Numbered from the stretch's first letter, positions 7,578 through 17,038 are shown. The stretch is 64,000 nt of DNA from Heyndrickxia vini (GCF_016772275.1 NZ_CP065425.1:3068653-3132652); one strand, 5' to 3'. The notes: a model not told the origin generated them from the letters alone. Made by a program: numbers and translations.

Positions 7578-8710
7578 TCAGTACTGCAATGGGATATTCC
7601 CATTTCTATTTCCTTTAATACTTCTGGATCTGTTTCTTTCTTTTCAGCTTGCAGAAGTGATTCTTTAGCATCCATTCCTCCAATTTTACCTAGTGCCCAT
7701 GCTGCGGTACCACGTAATACAGGTCTTGGATCATCTGTCAGCACTTTAATTAAGTCCGGAACTGCTGATTCTTCTTTAAAATGTGCCAGAGCAATAATTG
7801 CATTTCGTTGAATAGGCTTTTTCCCTCTCCATGAACCTGATACCGGACCGAAATCTTCTTTAAATTCACGGTTACTAATAGTCAGTAATGGAGTAAGCTT
7901 CGGCTTTGCAATTTCGGGATTAGGCTCCATTTCCTCATGGAAATGAAAATTCATTCCTTTATTTTTCGGGCAGCTTGTTTGGCAAGTATCACAGCCATAA
8001 AGGCGATTTCCTAATTCTACACGAAATTCCTCTTCTAGGAACCCTTTCGTTTGCGTTAAAAAGGCAATGCAACGCTGGGCATTTAATTGCCCGCCCTGCA
8101 CTAAAGCTCCCGTCGGGCATGCATCAAGACATTTCGTACATGAACCGCATTGGTCCTCAATTGGTTCATCAGGTTCAAAAGGAAGATTTGTAATCATTTC
8201 TCCTAAATAAACATATGAACCAAACTCTGGAGTGATAATTGAACAATTTTTTCCGCTCCACCCAATTCCTGCTCGTTCAGCAACAGCCCGATCGACTAAT
8301 TCCCCTGTATCAACCATTGATTTGAATTTAGCTTCTGGCGCTTTTTCCATAATAAATTGTTCTAGCAGTCTTAATTTTTCCCGAAGAATTGTATGATAAT
8401 CAATCCCCCAAGAGGCACGGCAGAATATCCCCCGCCGTTCACCTTTCTTCCCTTTAGGTGCATCAATCATTCTTGAAGGATAAGCAAGTGCAATCGCAAT
8501 AATTGATTTTGGCTCTTCGAAAATAAGTGAGGGATCTACTCGTTTTTCAATATCTTTTTCTTCAAAACCTGATTGATACCCAAGTTCTTGTTGGCGAATT
8601 AAGCGATTTTTCATTTCGGTAAATGGGTCTGCCGTTGTAAAACCAATTTTGTCTATTCCAATTTCTTTACTATAAGTTATAATTTCGTCTTTTAATTGTT
8701 TTACATTCAT
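7568..8710 (-). CDS. queG: epoxyqueuosine reductase QueG
   Basis: QueG is the cobalamin- and iron-sulfur-dependent enzyme that reduces epoxyqueuosine in tRNA to queuosine. The 380-residue product has the N-terminal cobalamin-binding module (KIGFTTADPF), DTGELVDRAVAERAGIGW with the catalytic Asp region, two 4Fe-4S motifs (CGSCTKCLDACPTGAL and CDTCQTSCPKNKG), and C-terminal HEAT-like repeats (AIIALAHFKEESAVPDLIKV, GTAAWALGKIGG), the full Bacillus YhbA layout. I placed the start at ATG 8710, where AAAGGAGGG sits at the right distance; the ATG nine codons upstream includes the ribosome binding site itself. Confidence 0.94.
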   Translation of the reverse strand: MNVKQLKDEIITYSKEIGIDKIGFTTADPFTEMKNRLIRQQELGYQSGFEEKDIEKRVDPSLIFEEPKSIIAIALAYPSRMIDAPKGKKGERRGIFCRASWGIDYHTILREKLRLLEQFIMEKAPEAKFKSMVDTGELVDRAVAERAGIGWSGKNCSIITPEFGSYVYLGEMITNLPFEPDEPIEDQCGSCTKCLDACPTGALVQGGQLNAQRCIAFLTQTKGFLEEEFRVELGNRLYGCDTCQTSCPKNKGMNFHFHEEMEPNPEIAKPKLTPLLTISNREFKEDFGPVSGSWRGKKPIQRNAIIALAHFKEESAVPDLIKVLTDDPRPVLRGTAAWALGKIGGMDAKESLLQAEKKETDPEVLKEIEMGISHCSTETK

Positions 8711-8836
8711 CTTGATCCCTCCTTTCTTTTTACGCATAAATAAAAATCTATAGCCATTCTTAGGATATTTATTATCGAGAACCGACTATGTCGAAGGAGT
8801 GATTGACATTGATAATTGCCCTCTCACACGATTTAT

Positions 8837-9335
8837 GTATGTCATAGAGTGGATTTGGTATTGATATTTGTCTTTCTACTCGATTTATCTATGTCATACG
8901 ACGCCTTTGGTATTGATATTTGAATTTTTATTCGATTTATCTATGTCATACGACGCCTCTGGTATTGATATTTGACTTTTTATTCGATTATCTATATCAT
9001 ACGACGCCTTTGGTATTGATATTTGACTTTTTATTCGATTATCTATGTCATACGACGCCTTTGGTATTGATTTTTGACTTTTTATTCGATTTATCTATGT
9101 CATACGACGCTTTTGGTATTGATATTTGACTTTTTATTCGATTATCTATGTCATACGACGCCTTTGGTATTGATATTTGACTTTTTATTCGATTTATCTA
9201 TGTCATACGACGCCTTTGGTATTGATTTTTGATTATTCACTTGCTTTAACAATATCATACGGTGGGTTTAATATAGATATATGATCTTTTTCTCGATTTA
9301 TCTATGTCATACGTTGGATTTGGTATTGATATTTG
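8837..9335. repeat. tandem array 1, about 10 copies of a 50-53 bp unit
   Basis: Units run TATGTCATACGACGCC..TTTGGTATTGATATTTGA..TTTTTATTCGATTATC and start near 8837, 8888, 8942, 8993, 9043, 9096, 9147, 9199, 9252 and 9303. The outer units at both ends are the most diverged, and one more weak unit precedes the array. Spacing averages 52. It fills most of the gap between the queG promoter and tRNA-Gly. An incidental plus-strand frame crosses part of it. Confidence 0.9.
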
Positions 9336-9440
9336 ATTGTAAAACCAATGTTTATTACACTTCTTATGTTCTCCATACCTAACTTCTCAATGTTTATACG
9401 ACCATTCAATCGAACAGTAATAGAGAAATTCCAAGACAAT

Positions 9441-9486
9441 AAAAAAACGCAATACCCCGTTCTTCATGGAAACGAAACACTGCGTT
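9441..9486 (-). terminator. terminator downstream of tRNA-Gly
   Basis: Minus-strand AACGCA ... TGCGTT followed by seven T lies just after the tRNA 3' end. The loop is long, so an internal hairpin may also form. Confidence 0.55.
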
Positions 9487-9503
9487 ATTGATAAAGTTAT
9501 GTA

Positions 9504-9577
9504 TGGAGCGGGTGATGGGAATCGAACCCACGACAACAGCTTGGAAGGCTGTAGTTTTACCACTAAACTACACCCGC
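9504..9577 (-). tRNA. tRNA-Gly (anticodon UCC)
   Basis: The minus strand reads GCGGGTGTAGTTTAGTGGTA... with acceptor stem GCGGGTG/CACCCGC, D-loop AGTTTAGTGGTAAAAC, anticodon stem-loop CAGCC-TTCCAAG-CTG exposing UCC, T-loop GTGGGTTCGATTCCCAT and an encoded CCA end. All cloverleaf stems pair. Length is 74 bases including CCA. Confidence 0.96.
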
Positions 9578-9719
9578 ATAATTACTATTTCAAAATAATT
9601 CTTGTCCTTAACTCGACTTTTTTATTATACAAAGTTCTACAACATTTTGCAAGTATTTTTTTATTTTTTTTGAGAAGATAGTGGCATTCTAGAAAGAATA
9701 CCACTTTCCTATCCTCTTG

Positions 9720-10463
9720 CTAGTTGTTCACTGATACAATGGATTCAGCAATATGGCCCGACTTATTCACTTTTGTTTCTAAATAAAATTGATTATAGTC
9801 AGATTTGCCTCCCCATAATGGGATATGACGATCAGCTAGTAATCCCCATTCCTTTAATGCAGCCAGTTTTTTCGGATTATTTGTAATGAGTGTGACAGGC
9901 TTTGAACGTAATGTTTGTAGCACACGAATGGCTTCTTCATAAGATCGGCTGTCATCACTAAATCCTAGGGCAAGATTGGCTTCGACTGTATCAAATCCTT
10001 CTTGTTGAAGAAGATAGGCTAATGATTTTGAAAATAACCCAATTCCTCTTCCTTCATGATTCGCAAGGTAAAAAAGAGCACCGCTTTTATTTTCAACAAT
10101 CATTTTCATCGATTGTTTAAGTTGATAGCCGCAATCGCAACGCTGACTGCCAAAGATGTCACCGGTATGGCAAATGCTATGCATTCTTACTAAAGGATTG
10201 TCCGCTTCTTTCATATCTCCATATACAAGTACGGATGATTGCTGTAATGAAGCAAAATCATATGTGGTTAATGAATCTAGAATTTCTTCTTTCGTTTCAT
10301 TATTGTTTAATGTTATCCATGTGTACCAATGAAAATGGACAATTTGATCCTCAAGTTTAACCGGCAAATTTATAGGGCCAACTAGGCAAATATCCTTTTT
10401 GTCTGGCTCTGAAATCATCGTCATTTTATCTATAAGAAGATGTTTAACATCTGTTGAAATCAT
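9720..10463 (-). CDS. GTP cyclohydrolase II (RibA-type, stand-alone)
   Basis: The 247-residue product catalyses opening of GTP in the first step of riboflavin synthesis, or a related reaction. It shows the family core: VRMHSICHTGDIFGSQRCDCG with the three zinc-binding cysteines (about residues 120-140), and ANHEGRGIGLFSK with the catalytic Arg region, then TNNPKKLAAL near the end. There is no fused DHBP synthase domain, unlike Bacillus RibBA in the rib operon, so this is a second, stand-alone copy. No FMN riboswitch is seen upstream. ATG 10463 follows AGAGGAGAACAT; the frame continues open for 38 further codons without a ribosome binding site. Confidence 0.85.
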   Translation of the reverse strand: MISTDVKHLLIDKMTMISEPDKKDICLVGPINLPVKLEDQIVHFHWYTWITLNNNETKEEILDSLTTYDFASLQQSSVLVYGDMKEADNPLVRMHSICHTGDIFGSQRCDCGYQLKQSMKMIVENKSGALFYLANHEGRGIGLFSKSLAYLLQQEGFDTVEANLALGFSDDSRSYEEAIRVLQTLRSKPVTLITNNPKKLAALKEWGLLADRHIPLWGGKSDYNQFYLETKVNKSGHIAESIVSVNN

Positions 10464-10606
10464 TATGTTCTCCTCTTTTACATTAGAATCTTTATAATGT
10501 AAAGCAAGTTTATTATAAGATGAAGGGCGGGTCAAGGAAATAAGATTACCAATGAGTGTAGCGGATATCATTTCCATTATTTTGTAAAAATGCGACAGAG
10601 ATAAAC

Positions 10607-10745
10607 AATGGACCGTTCCTTTCCGCTGCAGGAGCTTGCTTTCCGCGGGGAGGAAGTCGAGCCTCCTCAGCGCTCTGCGCTTGCGGAGTCTCGACTTTTC
10701 CTCTGAATCCCGCAGGAGTCAAACTCCTTCCGCTCCAATCCACTC
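10607..10745. repeat. GC-rich dyad intergenic repeat
   Basis: This roughly 140-base block is far richer in GC than its surroundings. AAGTCGAG..CTCC and GGAGTCTCGACTT form a long imperfect stem around a GCGCTCTGCGC centre, with CGCTGCAGGAG and CCCGCAGGAG flanking it. From memory, near-identical blocks are scattered between genes in several Bacillaceae genomes, which makes this a dispersed repeat of the BIME/REP kind. It lies between two minus-strand genes, so it could also act in RNA end formation. Confidence 0.65.
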
Positions 10746-10818
10746 TGTGCTTCCAATATTGTTAAAAGCAACAATCTTTCAGAGAATAGAAAAAAGAAAT
10801 AACAAACTCACTATCCAC

Positions 10819-12024
10819 CTAACATTTTTTTATAAAAACTACCTTCAAATAATTCCCTTCTGGAAATTCTTTAACCGTGCGAAAATCGTCTGGTAGTGAG
10901 AATTCTTCTAAAATTTTATAGTTTTCTCCTGTTTCCTTAAAGGCGGATTCAATAAAACCTTTGAATTTTCCCATTCCAAAGGAGCTGCAGTTCGTTGAAG
11001 CGATGATGATTCCATCGTTTTCGGTTATGGCGATTGCTTCTTTTAATAAGTTTTTATAATCTTTTTCTGCACTGAATACGTATTTTTTCGAACGTGCAAA
11101 GCTTGGTGGGTCAAGGATGACCATGTCGAACTTCAGCTGTTTTCTCACGGCATATTTAAAGTAATTGAAAACATCCTCCACAATAATTTGTTGGGATTCA
11201 TAATCAATTTCATTAATACTAAATTGTTCAATTGTCTTACTCCTGCTACGATTTGCTAAGTCCACACTAGTCGTTTTGGTTGCCCCGCCAAGTGCGGCAG
11301 CCACGGAAAAGGCACCCGTATAGGAAAATGTGTTTAATACCGTTTGGCCTTTTGCATATTTATCCCTGATTGTTCTTCTTACGTCCCGTTGATCTAAAAA
11401 GACGCCGACCATTGCACTTTCATTTAAGTAAACGGCGAAATTCACACCATTTTCTTTGACGATGATCGGGAATTGTCCCCTTTCTCCTGTCACAAAATCA
11501 TCTTCTTCGATATACATTCCTTTTGTATCAAATCGCTTTTTTTGATAAATCGCTTTATACTTTGTGATATTTTTTAATGAGGAAATGATTTGTTCGCGAA
11601 AATGGTAAATTCCTTTACTATACCAGTGTATTAAATAATAACCATCAAAATATTCAATCGTTATCCCGCCAATTCCATCTCCTTCGCCATTAAACACGCG
11701 AAAAGCAGTTGTTTCGGAACTATTAAAGTAATGCTCCCTTTTAGTGAAAGCTTTTTTTAGTTTGTTTTCGAAAAATGGTTGATCTAGCTGTTCATGTTCA
11801 TTTCGGCTAAGGACCCATCCTAACCCTTTATTTTGCTTTCCGTAATAACCTTTGGCGATAAAGCGATTCTGTTCATCGATGAGACGAATGAGCGTCCCTT
11901 CATCAGTTAAAACATTCGGATTCATAATCATATCTTTAGAAATAAGCGGATATCCACTTTTGAATTTATTTACAAATTTCGTTTTTACTTTTACACGTAC
12001 TTCGTTTTTCATTTTTTCATCCAA
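10819..12024 (-). CDS. class I SAM-dependent 23S rRNA methyltransferase, RlmI-like
   Basis: The 401-residue product has an N-terminal PUA-like RNA-binding region (about residues 10-95, including GYPLISKDMI and ARGYYGKQNKGLGWV-like sequence), a central linker domain, and a C-terminal Rossmann methyltransferase domain. NTFSYTGAFSVAAALGGA is the SAM-binding motif I and MVILDPPSFARSK the catalytic DPPxF motif. Enzymes of this architecture make 5-methylcytosine in 23S rRNA. The ATG at 12012 (MKNEVRV) is an alternative start; neither has a strong ribosome binding site. It is read in the same direction as, and just behind, the ABC transporter operon. Confidence 0.85.
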   Translation of the reverse strand: MDEKMKNEVRVKVKTKFVNKFKSGYPLISKDMIMNPNVLTDEGTLIRLIDEQNRFIAKGYYGKQNKGLGWVLSRNEHEQLDQPFFENKLKKAFTKREHYFNSSETTAFRVFNGEGDGIGGITIEYFDGYYLIHWYSKGIYHFREQIISSLKNITKYKAIYQKKRFDTKGMYIEEDDFVTGERGQFPIIVKENGVNFAVYLNESAMVGVFLDQRDVRRTIRDKYAKGQTVLNTFSYTGAFSVAAALGGATKTTSVDLANRSRSKTIEQFSINEIDYESQQIIVEDVFNYFKYAVRKQLKFDMVILDPPSFARSKKYVFSAEKDYKNLLKEAIAITENDGIIIASTNCSSFGMGKFKGFIESAFKETGENYKILEEFSLPDDFRTVKEFPEGNYLKVVFIKKC

Positions 12025-12046
12025 TCTATTTTAAGACTTCTATCTA

Positions 12047-13027
12047 TTAATATACATCCCTTTTTGTAAAAACAACAAATGAGATGAATAAAGAGACGAG
12101 TAACCAAACGAAAAGAACGAGCAAGGAAAAGGTTAGTGTCATTCCTTCAATTGGAGGACTTGATCCATTAATATAATTTGTCAATTGTAAATTCACCATA
12201 AATAAATATTTCGCACTTTCCCATGAAGAAACCATATTCACTAAAATAGCCCCTGCAATTAATGCCGAAAGCATAATTCCCATCACAGCAGCCGTACTTC
12301 GTAACAGCACAGAAAGCATAAACGTCAAGCTGCCGACAACGACACACACAAACCAAGCAAGTCCAAATTCCATTAATATGTACGTCCATTGCGGGATGAG
12401 GTGAACATTGGCAGTCAGCAATTCCTCATTATTCGTTTGAAAACCCGTTAGCATCGGCATGTCCCAACCATTATAACCGAATACAATACCTGATATGAGA
12501 TAAGCTAGAATCGCCACACATAGCACAATAAACGAAATAGAGTACAGTAAAGCGATATATTTACTTAATAATATTTTCCACCTTTTCACAGGCCTTGTTA
12601 ATAATAGCTTAATCGTTCCACCGCTTGCCTCGGAAGAAACGAGGTCTGCTGCGATAACCATCACTAGCAGTGGCATGAGGAGGCCGATGGCATTTTCAAT
12701 AAATACACGCATAAATGTCGGCGCACCAGGTGCATTCGGATTTATATTGTGATCAAGATAGTATTGTTGTTGTCCTAATCTAATTTTGAAATATTTTTCA
12801 TAGTCCTCTGGAAGCCGACTGGATGATAACCGATTTTGAATATCAACAATCTCTTGTTGGAGCTGAATGCGCCAATCCGTCGTTCCCATCTTTTCCTGTG
12901 TCGTTTTTACTTGCTTGTACTGGGCATATGTAAAAATAGGGACGAGAAAAGCTACGATTAAAATAATGACAAATAGGCGTTTCTTCCGAAAAAGCTTTAG
13001 CTGCTCATTATAAATTAAATTAATCAA
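12047..13027 (-). CDS. ABC-2 type transporter permease
   Basis: The 326-residue product begins with a short cytosolic stretch, a first membrane helix (LFVIILIVAFLVPIFTY), a long extracytoplasmic loop, and then five more helices, the ABC-2 permease pattern. SSEASGGTIKLLLTRPVKRWKILLSKY is the conserved segment that touches the ATPase. Its start overlaps the ATPase gene by eight bases, so the two form one transporter. It resembles B. subtilis YhcI/YtrC-like permeases whose substrate is not known. It ends the SGNH-hydrolase/ATPase/permease operon. Confidence 0.85.
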   Translation of the reverse strand: MINLIYNEQLKLFRKKRLFVIILIVAFLVPIFTYAQYKQVKTTQEKMGTTDWRIQLQQEIVDIQNRLSSSRLPEDYEKYFKIRLGQQQYYLDHNINPNAPGAPTFMRVFIENAIGLLMPLLVMVIAADLVSSEASGGTIKLLLTRPVKRWKILLSKYIALLYSISFIVLCVAILAYLISGIVFGYNGWDMPMLTGFQTNNEELLTANVHLIPQWTYILMEFGLAWFVCVVVGSLTFMLSVLLRSTAAVMGIMLSALIAGAILVNMVSSWESAKYLFMVNLQLTNYINGSSPPIEGMTLTFSLLVLFVWLLVSLFISFVVFTKRDVY

Positions 13028-13934
13028 TGGCGTTCCCCCCTGTTATTTCTAAAAATAACTCTTCGAGCGTTGGGAAAACGGTTTTCATTTCCTTTACTTC
13101 TACATCCGCTTCAACTAATCTTTTATTCCAACCGGCGATTTCATTTGAATTGAAAGGTGTTATTAAGCTTTCGTCTTCCCCTTCTTTAACAGTCGTTACT
13201 TGCGCTAAAAGCTGTTTTGCCTTTTCTATTGGAGTAACCTTCCAAATTACTCTTTCCTTGTCGGTAAAAAGGGAGGATACCGTATCCGTTCGGATAATTT
13301 CACCATTTGTAATGATGGACACCCGGTCACATAATAATTGTATTTCACTAAGTAAATGGGAGGATACAAGAACGCTTAATCCTTCTTCCGTTGCTAGGTA
13401 GCGGATGAATTCCCTCATTTCTCTGATTCCTGCCGGGTCAAGACCATTCGTCGGCTCATCTAGAATGAGAAGATGAGGATTACCGAGTAATGCTTGGGCG
13501 ATTCCAAGACGTTGCCGCATGCCGAGAGAATACGTTTTGACACGGTCATGGATCCGATTCGTTAATCCGACTAATTCAGTTACATGGTGTAGACGCTCAT
13601 TCGATATTGACGGATCCATTCTGGCAAAATACTCAAGGTTTTCCCACCCTGATAGATAAGGATATAATTCGGGATTTTCAACAATACAGCCGAGATTTTT
13701 CATCGCTTCTTTAAACTCTGTTTCAACGTTTTTCCCGGCAATATAAATTGAACCTGAGGTGGGTTTTATTAAGCCTACCAGCATGCGGATTGTCGTCGTT
13801 TTTCCCGCTCCATTTGGTCCAAGAAAACCAAATACTTCCCCTTGAAACACGTCGAAATTCAATCCTTTTATAATCTCTTTCTTTCCAATTGTTTTTCTTA
13901 ACTCTTTTACTTGTAGTGCAGGAACTTGGCTCAT
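13020..13934 (-). CDS. ABC transporter ATP-binding protein
   Basis: The 304-residue product contains all ATPase motifs: Walker A GPNGAGKTT (about residues 40-48), the signature YSLGMRQRLGIA, Walker B LLILDEPTNGLDP, and the H-loop SSHLLSEI. About 80 C-terminal residues follow the nucleotide-binding domain, as in B. subtilis YhcH-type proteins. It overlaps the upstream hydrolase by four bases (ATGA type) and the downstream permease by eight, so translation is coupled. The pair probably exports a lipid or peptide; the substrate is not visible from sequence. Confidence 0.9.
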   Translation of the reverse strand: MSQVPALQVKELRKTIGKKEIIKGLNFDVFQGEVFGFLGPNGAGKTTTIRMLVGLIKPTSGSIYIAGKNVETEFKEAMKNLGCIVENPELYPYLSGWENLEYFARMDPSISNERLHHVTELVGLTNRIHDRVKTYSLGMRQRLGIAQALLGNPHLLILDEPTNGLDPAGIREMREFIRYLATEEGLSVLVSSHLLSEIQLLCDRVSIITNGEIIRTDTVSSLFTDKERVIWKVTPIEKAKQLLAQVTTVKEGEDESLITPFNSNEIAGWNKRLVEADVEVKEMKTVFPTLEELFLEITGGNAID

Positions 13935-14728
13935 TTTGACTTCTCCTCGCTAAACGTAATAAGGGAAGCGACCCTTTCAGCTATTAATTGATATCCGGCT
14001 GCATTTGGATGGAATTTGTCGTTAAATAAATAATCATTCGTATTTAATTCGAACAGATCGAATGTTGGTACATAAACAATTTCTTTGTAATTTGCGGCAA
14101 GTTCAGCAGTATCGAAATTCCATTGCCTTACAATCTTAGAAGTGAGCTTTGATTGTTCCATTTTCATAAATGGGTTGTATAAACCGACATGGAAGATTGT
14201 CGCTTTTTTATTGATTGAGCGTAAAGTCGAGTAAATGCTATTTATGTTTTTTAAATATGATTGTTCCGCTTTTTTCTGATTATTTAAGTCAAGGTTCATC
14301 AATGCTTCTCCGCCTTGGAAAAGGTCATTGCCGCCAATCGTCAAAAGGATTAAATCTGCCTGTTTAATTTGACGCTGTATTTCAGTTTGTTTTATTTGTG
14401 AGAGGAGCTGCTTGGATGTTTGTCCTTTTATCGCGCTATTGGTGAGAAGAAATTTCTTGTGTGCCTTCTTTTCCAGTCCATCGATTAAATAACCTACATA
14501 GCCTTTTCCTTCTGGATCGCCTGTTCCACGGGTAAGTGAATCTCCTAGTGCGGCGATTTGTAATTGATGATTTGTTGTTATTTTGGTAGTTTTTGCAGTC
14601 TGTTTTTGTGGGCTGATTGTTTTTGCTTCTGTCCATTGATCCTTCAGTACCCAACCAAGTCCGAAAAGACAAATGAGGGCTGAAATAACTGAAACAAATG
14701 AAATGATTTTAATGAACGCTTTATTCAT
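13931..14728 (-). CDS. secreted or membrane-anchored SGNH/GDSL hydrolase
   Basis: The 265-residue product has an N-terminal membrane helix (IISFVSVISALICLFGLGWVL) that acts as signal or anchor, a linker, and then a GDSL esterase domain: block I ALGDSLTRGTGDPEGKGYVG with the nucleophile Ser, block III TIGGNDLF, and block V DKFHPNAAGY with Asp/His. It therefore works outside the membrane, most likely on an ester-bearing lipid or cell-wall component. It is the first gene of an operon with an ABC exporter, suggesting the exporter substrate and the hydrolase act in one envelope process. Confidence 0.85.
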   Translation of the reverse strand: MNKAFIKIISFVSVISALICLFGLGWVLKDQWTEAKTISPQKQTAKTTKITTNHQLQIAALGDSLTRGTGDPEGKGYVGYLIDGLEKKAHKKFLLTNSAIKGQTSKQLLSQIKQTEIQRQIKQADLILLTIGGNDLFQGGEALMNLDLNNQKKAEQSYLKNINSIYSTLRSINKKATIFHVGLYNPFMKMEQSKLTSKIVRQWNFDTAELAANYKEIVYVPTFDLFELNTNDYLFNDKFHPNAAGYQLIAERVASLITFSEEKSK

Positions 14729-14925
14729 TAGGACAATCCTTTCTATTTATAAATAGCCGTTATTTTTTGTAATTACAGAATAGCAAATTATGGGGTTGAT
14801 TCATAATAATTCATTTAATAACTTCAAATTGGATATAAATAAAGGAAGCGATTATACATTTATTACGTAACTATTTTGCTATTTTTTCGTCCTATAGTAT
14901 AAGAGGAAAATAAGGATGTGATGAT

Positions 14926-15834
14926 TTGAGTAAGTGGTTGAAATTATTTTTTGTACTTTGTATGACGATTACTTTCCTAATGGCGTGCAGCAGCGGAAAT
15001 AGCAGCAGTAAATCTGCGGAGAACGGGAAGATGGTGCAGAAAGCGGATTATGCCAATGATGCTTCTTCAGAAGAGAACCAAGTTGAAGCGAGCCAGGATA
15101 AAAAAGCGGAGCAAAGCAAACAGCCTCAATCCCGCATGGTTATTTATAATGCGAGTCTCTACATGGAAGTAAAGAAAATTGCACAAGTGCAGGACCAAAT
15201 TAATAAAACAGTCGTTGAAATGGGAGGCTATACGATTCAACAAACGATGAATCAAAATAGTGAAGAACGTCAAGAGAGCTCATTAACGGTGAGGATTCCT
15301 CAAGATCACTTCCAACCTTTTTTAGATAAGGTGAAAAAACTTGGGGTACGCACGGAAAATCAATCCATTTCGGGTCAAGATGTTACGGAAGAATATGTCG
15401 ATTTAAAATCGAGGGTAAAGTCAAAGCAGGTCGCAGAAAAGCGGCTTACTCAATTTATGAATGAGGCAAAGGATACAAAGACGTTATTAGAAATTTCAAA
15501 TGAACTTTCGAAGGTTCAAGAAGAAATCGAAACCATCCAAGGTCAAATGAAATATTTAGAGAATCAAACAAGTTTATCTACAGTAACGATTACACTTATT
15601 GAAAATAAAGTGGTCGTTCCCGGTCTGGAAAAAGATCAATTAAATACATGGGATAAAACAAAGAAACAATTTATGAACAGCATTAATTTCATCGTTTCCT
15701 TCATTTCCGGATTATTTGTATTTATTATTGGCTATTTACCTGTCATTGTCATCCTTGGTTTAATTGCGGTCGCTATTTCACTGATTTGGAGAAAGATGAA
15801 AAAGAAATCGGATAATAGTTCGATTGATAAATAA
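14926..15834 (+). CDS. DUF4349 lipoprotein
   Basis: The 302-residue product starts at TTG 14926 behind AAGGATGTGATGA. It has a lipoprotein signal (FFVLCMTITFLMACSSG, lipobox LMAC), an acidic low-complexity linker, then the DUF4349 domain (RMVIYNASLYMEVKKIAQVQ, LTVRIPQDHFQPFLDKV, EYVDLKSRVKSKQVAEKRLT) including a coiled-coil segment at about residues 170-210. A C-terminal membrane helix (YLPVIVILGLIAVAISLIW) is followed by a basic tail. It is thus tethered to the outer face at both ends. The function of the family is unknown. It is divergent from the ABC/SGNH operon. Confidence 0.85.
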   Translation: MSKWLKLFFVLCMTITFLMACSSGNSSSKSAENGKMVQKADYANDASSEENQVEASQDKKAEQSKQPQSRMVIYNASLYMEVKKIAQVQDQINKTVVEMGGYTIQQTMNQNSEERQESSLTVRIPQDHFQPFLDKVKKLGVRTENQSISGQDVTEEYVDLKSRVKSKQVAEKRLTQFMNEAKDTKTLLEISNELSKVQEEIETIQGQMKYLENQTSLSTVTITLIENKVVVPGLEKDQLNTWDKTKKQFMNSINFIVSFISGLFVFIIGYLPVIVILGLIAVAISLIWRKMKKKSDNSSIDK

Positions 15835-15934
15835 AGAATTTAAAATTTTGGTTTGCAGGTTTTTCGGTGGCTTGATGCGGTGGGTAGATGAGAAAAATTG
15901 CAAGTATGTGCATGAAAACGTTTGTTTCGGGAAG

Positions 15935-16506
15935 ATAATGCTGGCTTTCTTTGGCTTTCTTTGGCTCTCCTGCACGCATCCGCCTGATTCGAGTAGATAA
16001 TGCTATCATTCTTCTGCTTTCCTGCATGATTCCGCTTGATTCAGGTAGATAATGCTATCATTCTTCTGCTCTCCTGCATGAATCCGCTTGATTCAGGTAG
16101 ATAATGCTATCATTCTTCTGCTTTCCTGCATGAATCCGCTTGATTCAGGTAGATAATGCTATCATTCTTCTGCTCTCCTGCATGATTCCGCTTGATTCAG
16201 GTAGATAATGCTATCATTCTTCTGCTTTCCTGCATGAATCCGCTTGATTCAGGTAGATAATGCTATCATTCTTCTGCTCTCCTGCATGAATCCGCTTGAT
16301 TCAGGTAGATAATGCTATCATTCTTCTGCTTTCCTGCATGAATCTGCTTGATTCAGGTAGATAATGCTATCATTCTTCTGCTCTCCTGCATGAATCCGCT
16401 TGATTCAGGTAGATAATGCTATCATTCTTCTGCTTTCCTGCATGAATCTGCTTGATTCAGGTAGATAATGCTATCATTCTTCTGCTCTCCTGCACGAATG
16501 CGCTCG
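15935..16506. repeat. tandem array 2, 10 copies of a 52-bp unit with 104-bp alternation
   Basis: Ten units of the form GATAATGCTATCATTCTTC / TGCTTTCCTGCATGAATCCG / CTTGATTCAGGTA run from about 15995, with a diverged unit before and a partial one after. The spacing is 52 bases throughout. Units alternate strictly between CTTTCC and CTCTCC at one position, so the real repeating period is 104. Each unit contains two small dyads, GATA-ATGC-TATC and TGAATC-CGCTT-GATTCA. It lies between the convergent ends of the lipoprotein gene and the gene at 16583. Confidence 0.93.
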
Positions 16507-16524
16507 TTTCGTGAAGTTACTATT

Positions 16525-16559
16525 AAAAAAACTCGTCATTCAATTTGACGAGTTTTTTT
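16525..16559. terminator. bidirectional terminator
   Basis: AAAAAAACTCGTCA..TTGACGAGTTTTTTT is a near-perfect hairpin with A and T runs on the two sides. It serves the convergent gene on the minus strand and marks the end of array 2. Confidence 0.85.
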
Positions 16560-16582
16560 CACTAATGAAATCTCAAAAAGTA

Positions 16583-16879
16583 TTAAGCTATTTCAAGTTT
16601 TTCTAAGATCCAGTCTTGAACATCATTAATAATATCAATTCCAATTTGAATTTCTGCTAGTACAATTCCTTTACCAATAATCTTAAGTGCAGGGGATAAT
16701 GTCGGTTTTGCCGGATTAATCGCCCATACTACTGTTTCTATTGCTCTAAGAGGAACGCGGATATTATTGATTACGCCACTGCTCATTAAATAGCCGTTAT
16801 CAATTGTAATTTTATTTTTCTTCCATAAATATTCCATATTTGATTCAGTTAATACGTTACTGCCATCAAGATATGCCAT
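16583..16879 (-). CDS. small protein of unknown function
   Basis: The 98-residue product (start ATG 16879 behind AAAGGTGG) begins MAYLDGSNVLTESNMEYLWKK and has a hydrophobic, glycine-containing segment SPALKIIGKGIVLAEIQIGIDIIND followed by a tryptophan-containing helix. I do not recognise a family. The sequence could be a small amphipathic or membrane-associated peptide; the segment IRVPLRAIETVVWAINPAKP is distinctive. It has its own terminator and stands alone. Upstream bases 16880-17038 show nothing else. Confidence 0.55.
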   Translation of the reverse strand: MAYLDGSNVLTESNMEYLWKKNKITIDNGYLMSSGVINNIRVPLRAIETVVWAINPAKPTLSPALKIIGKGIVLAEIQIGIDIINDVQDWILEKLEIA

Positions 16880-17038
16880 AATAAATTCCACCTTTATTTC
16901 ATTTATTAATGAAATTCATTCAACATGCATACCATAACACCTTTGAATTCAACTTGTAAATACCTAATTTTTGGATTAAGAAAAACGGTTCATTGTCAAC
17001 ACATTTTGTCCGACAAAAACCGCTTCTCTTTTCCATTA

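Noticed and set aside
13027-13401. Plus-strand frame opposite the ABC ATPase gene
   Set aside because: It lies fully inside a well-supported ATPase gene on the other strand and has no ribosome binding site.
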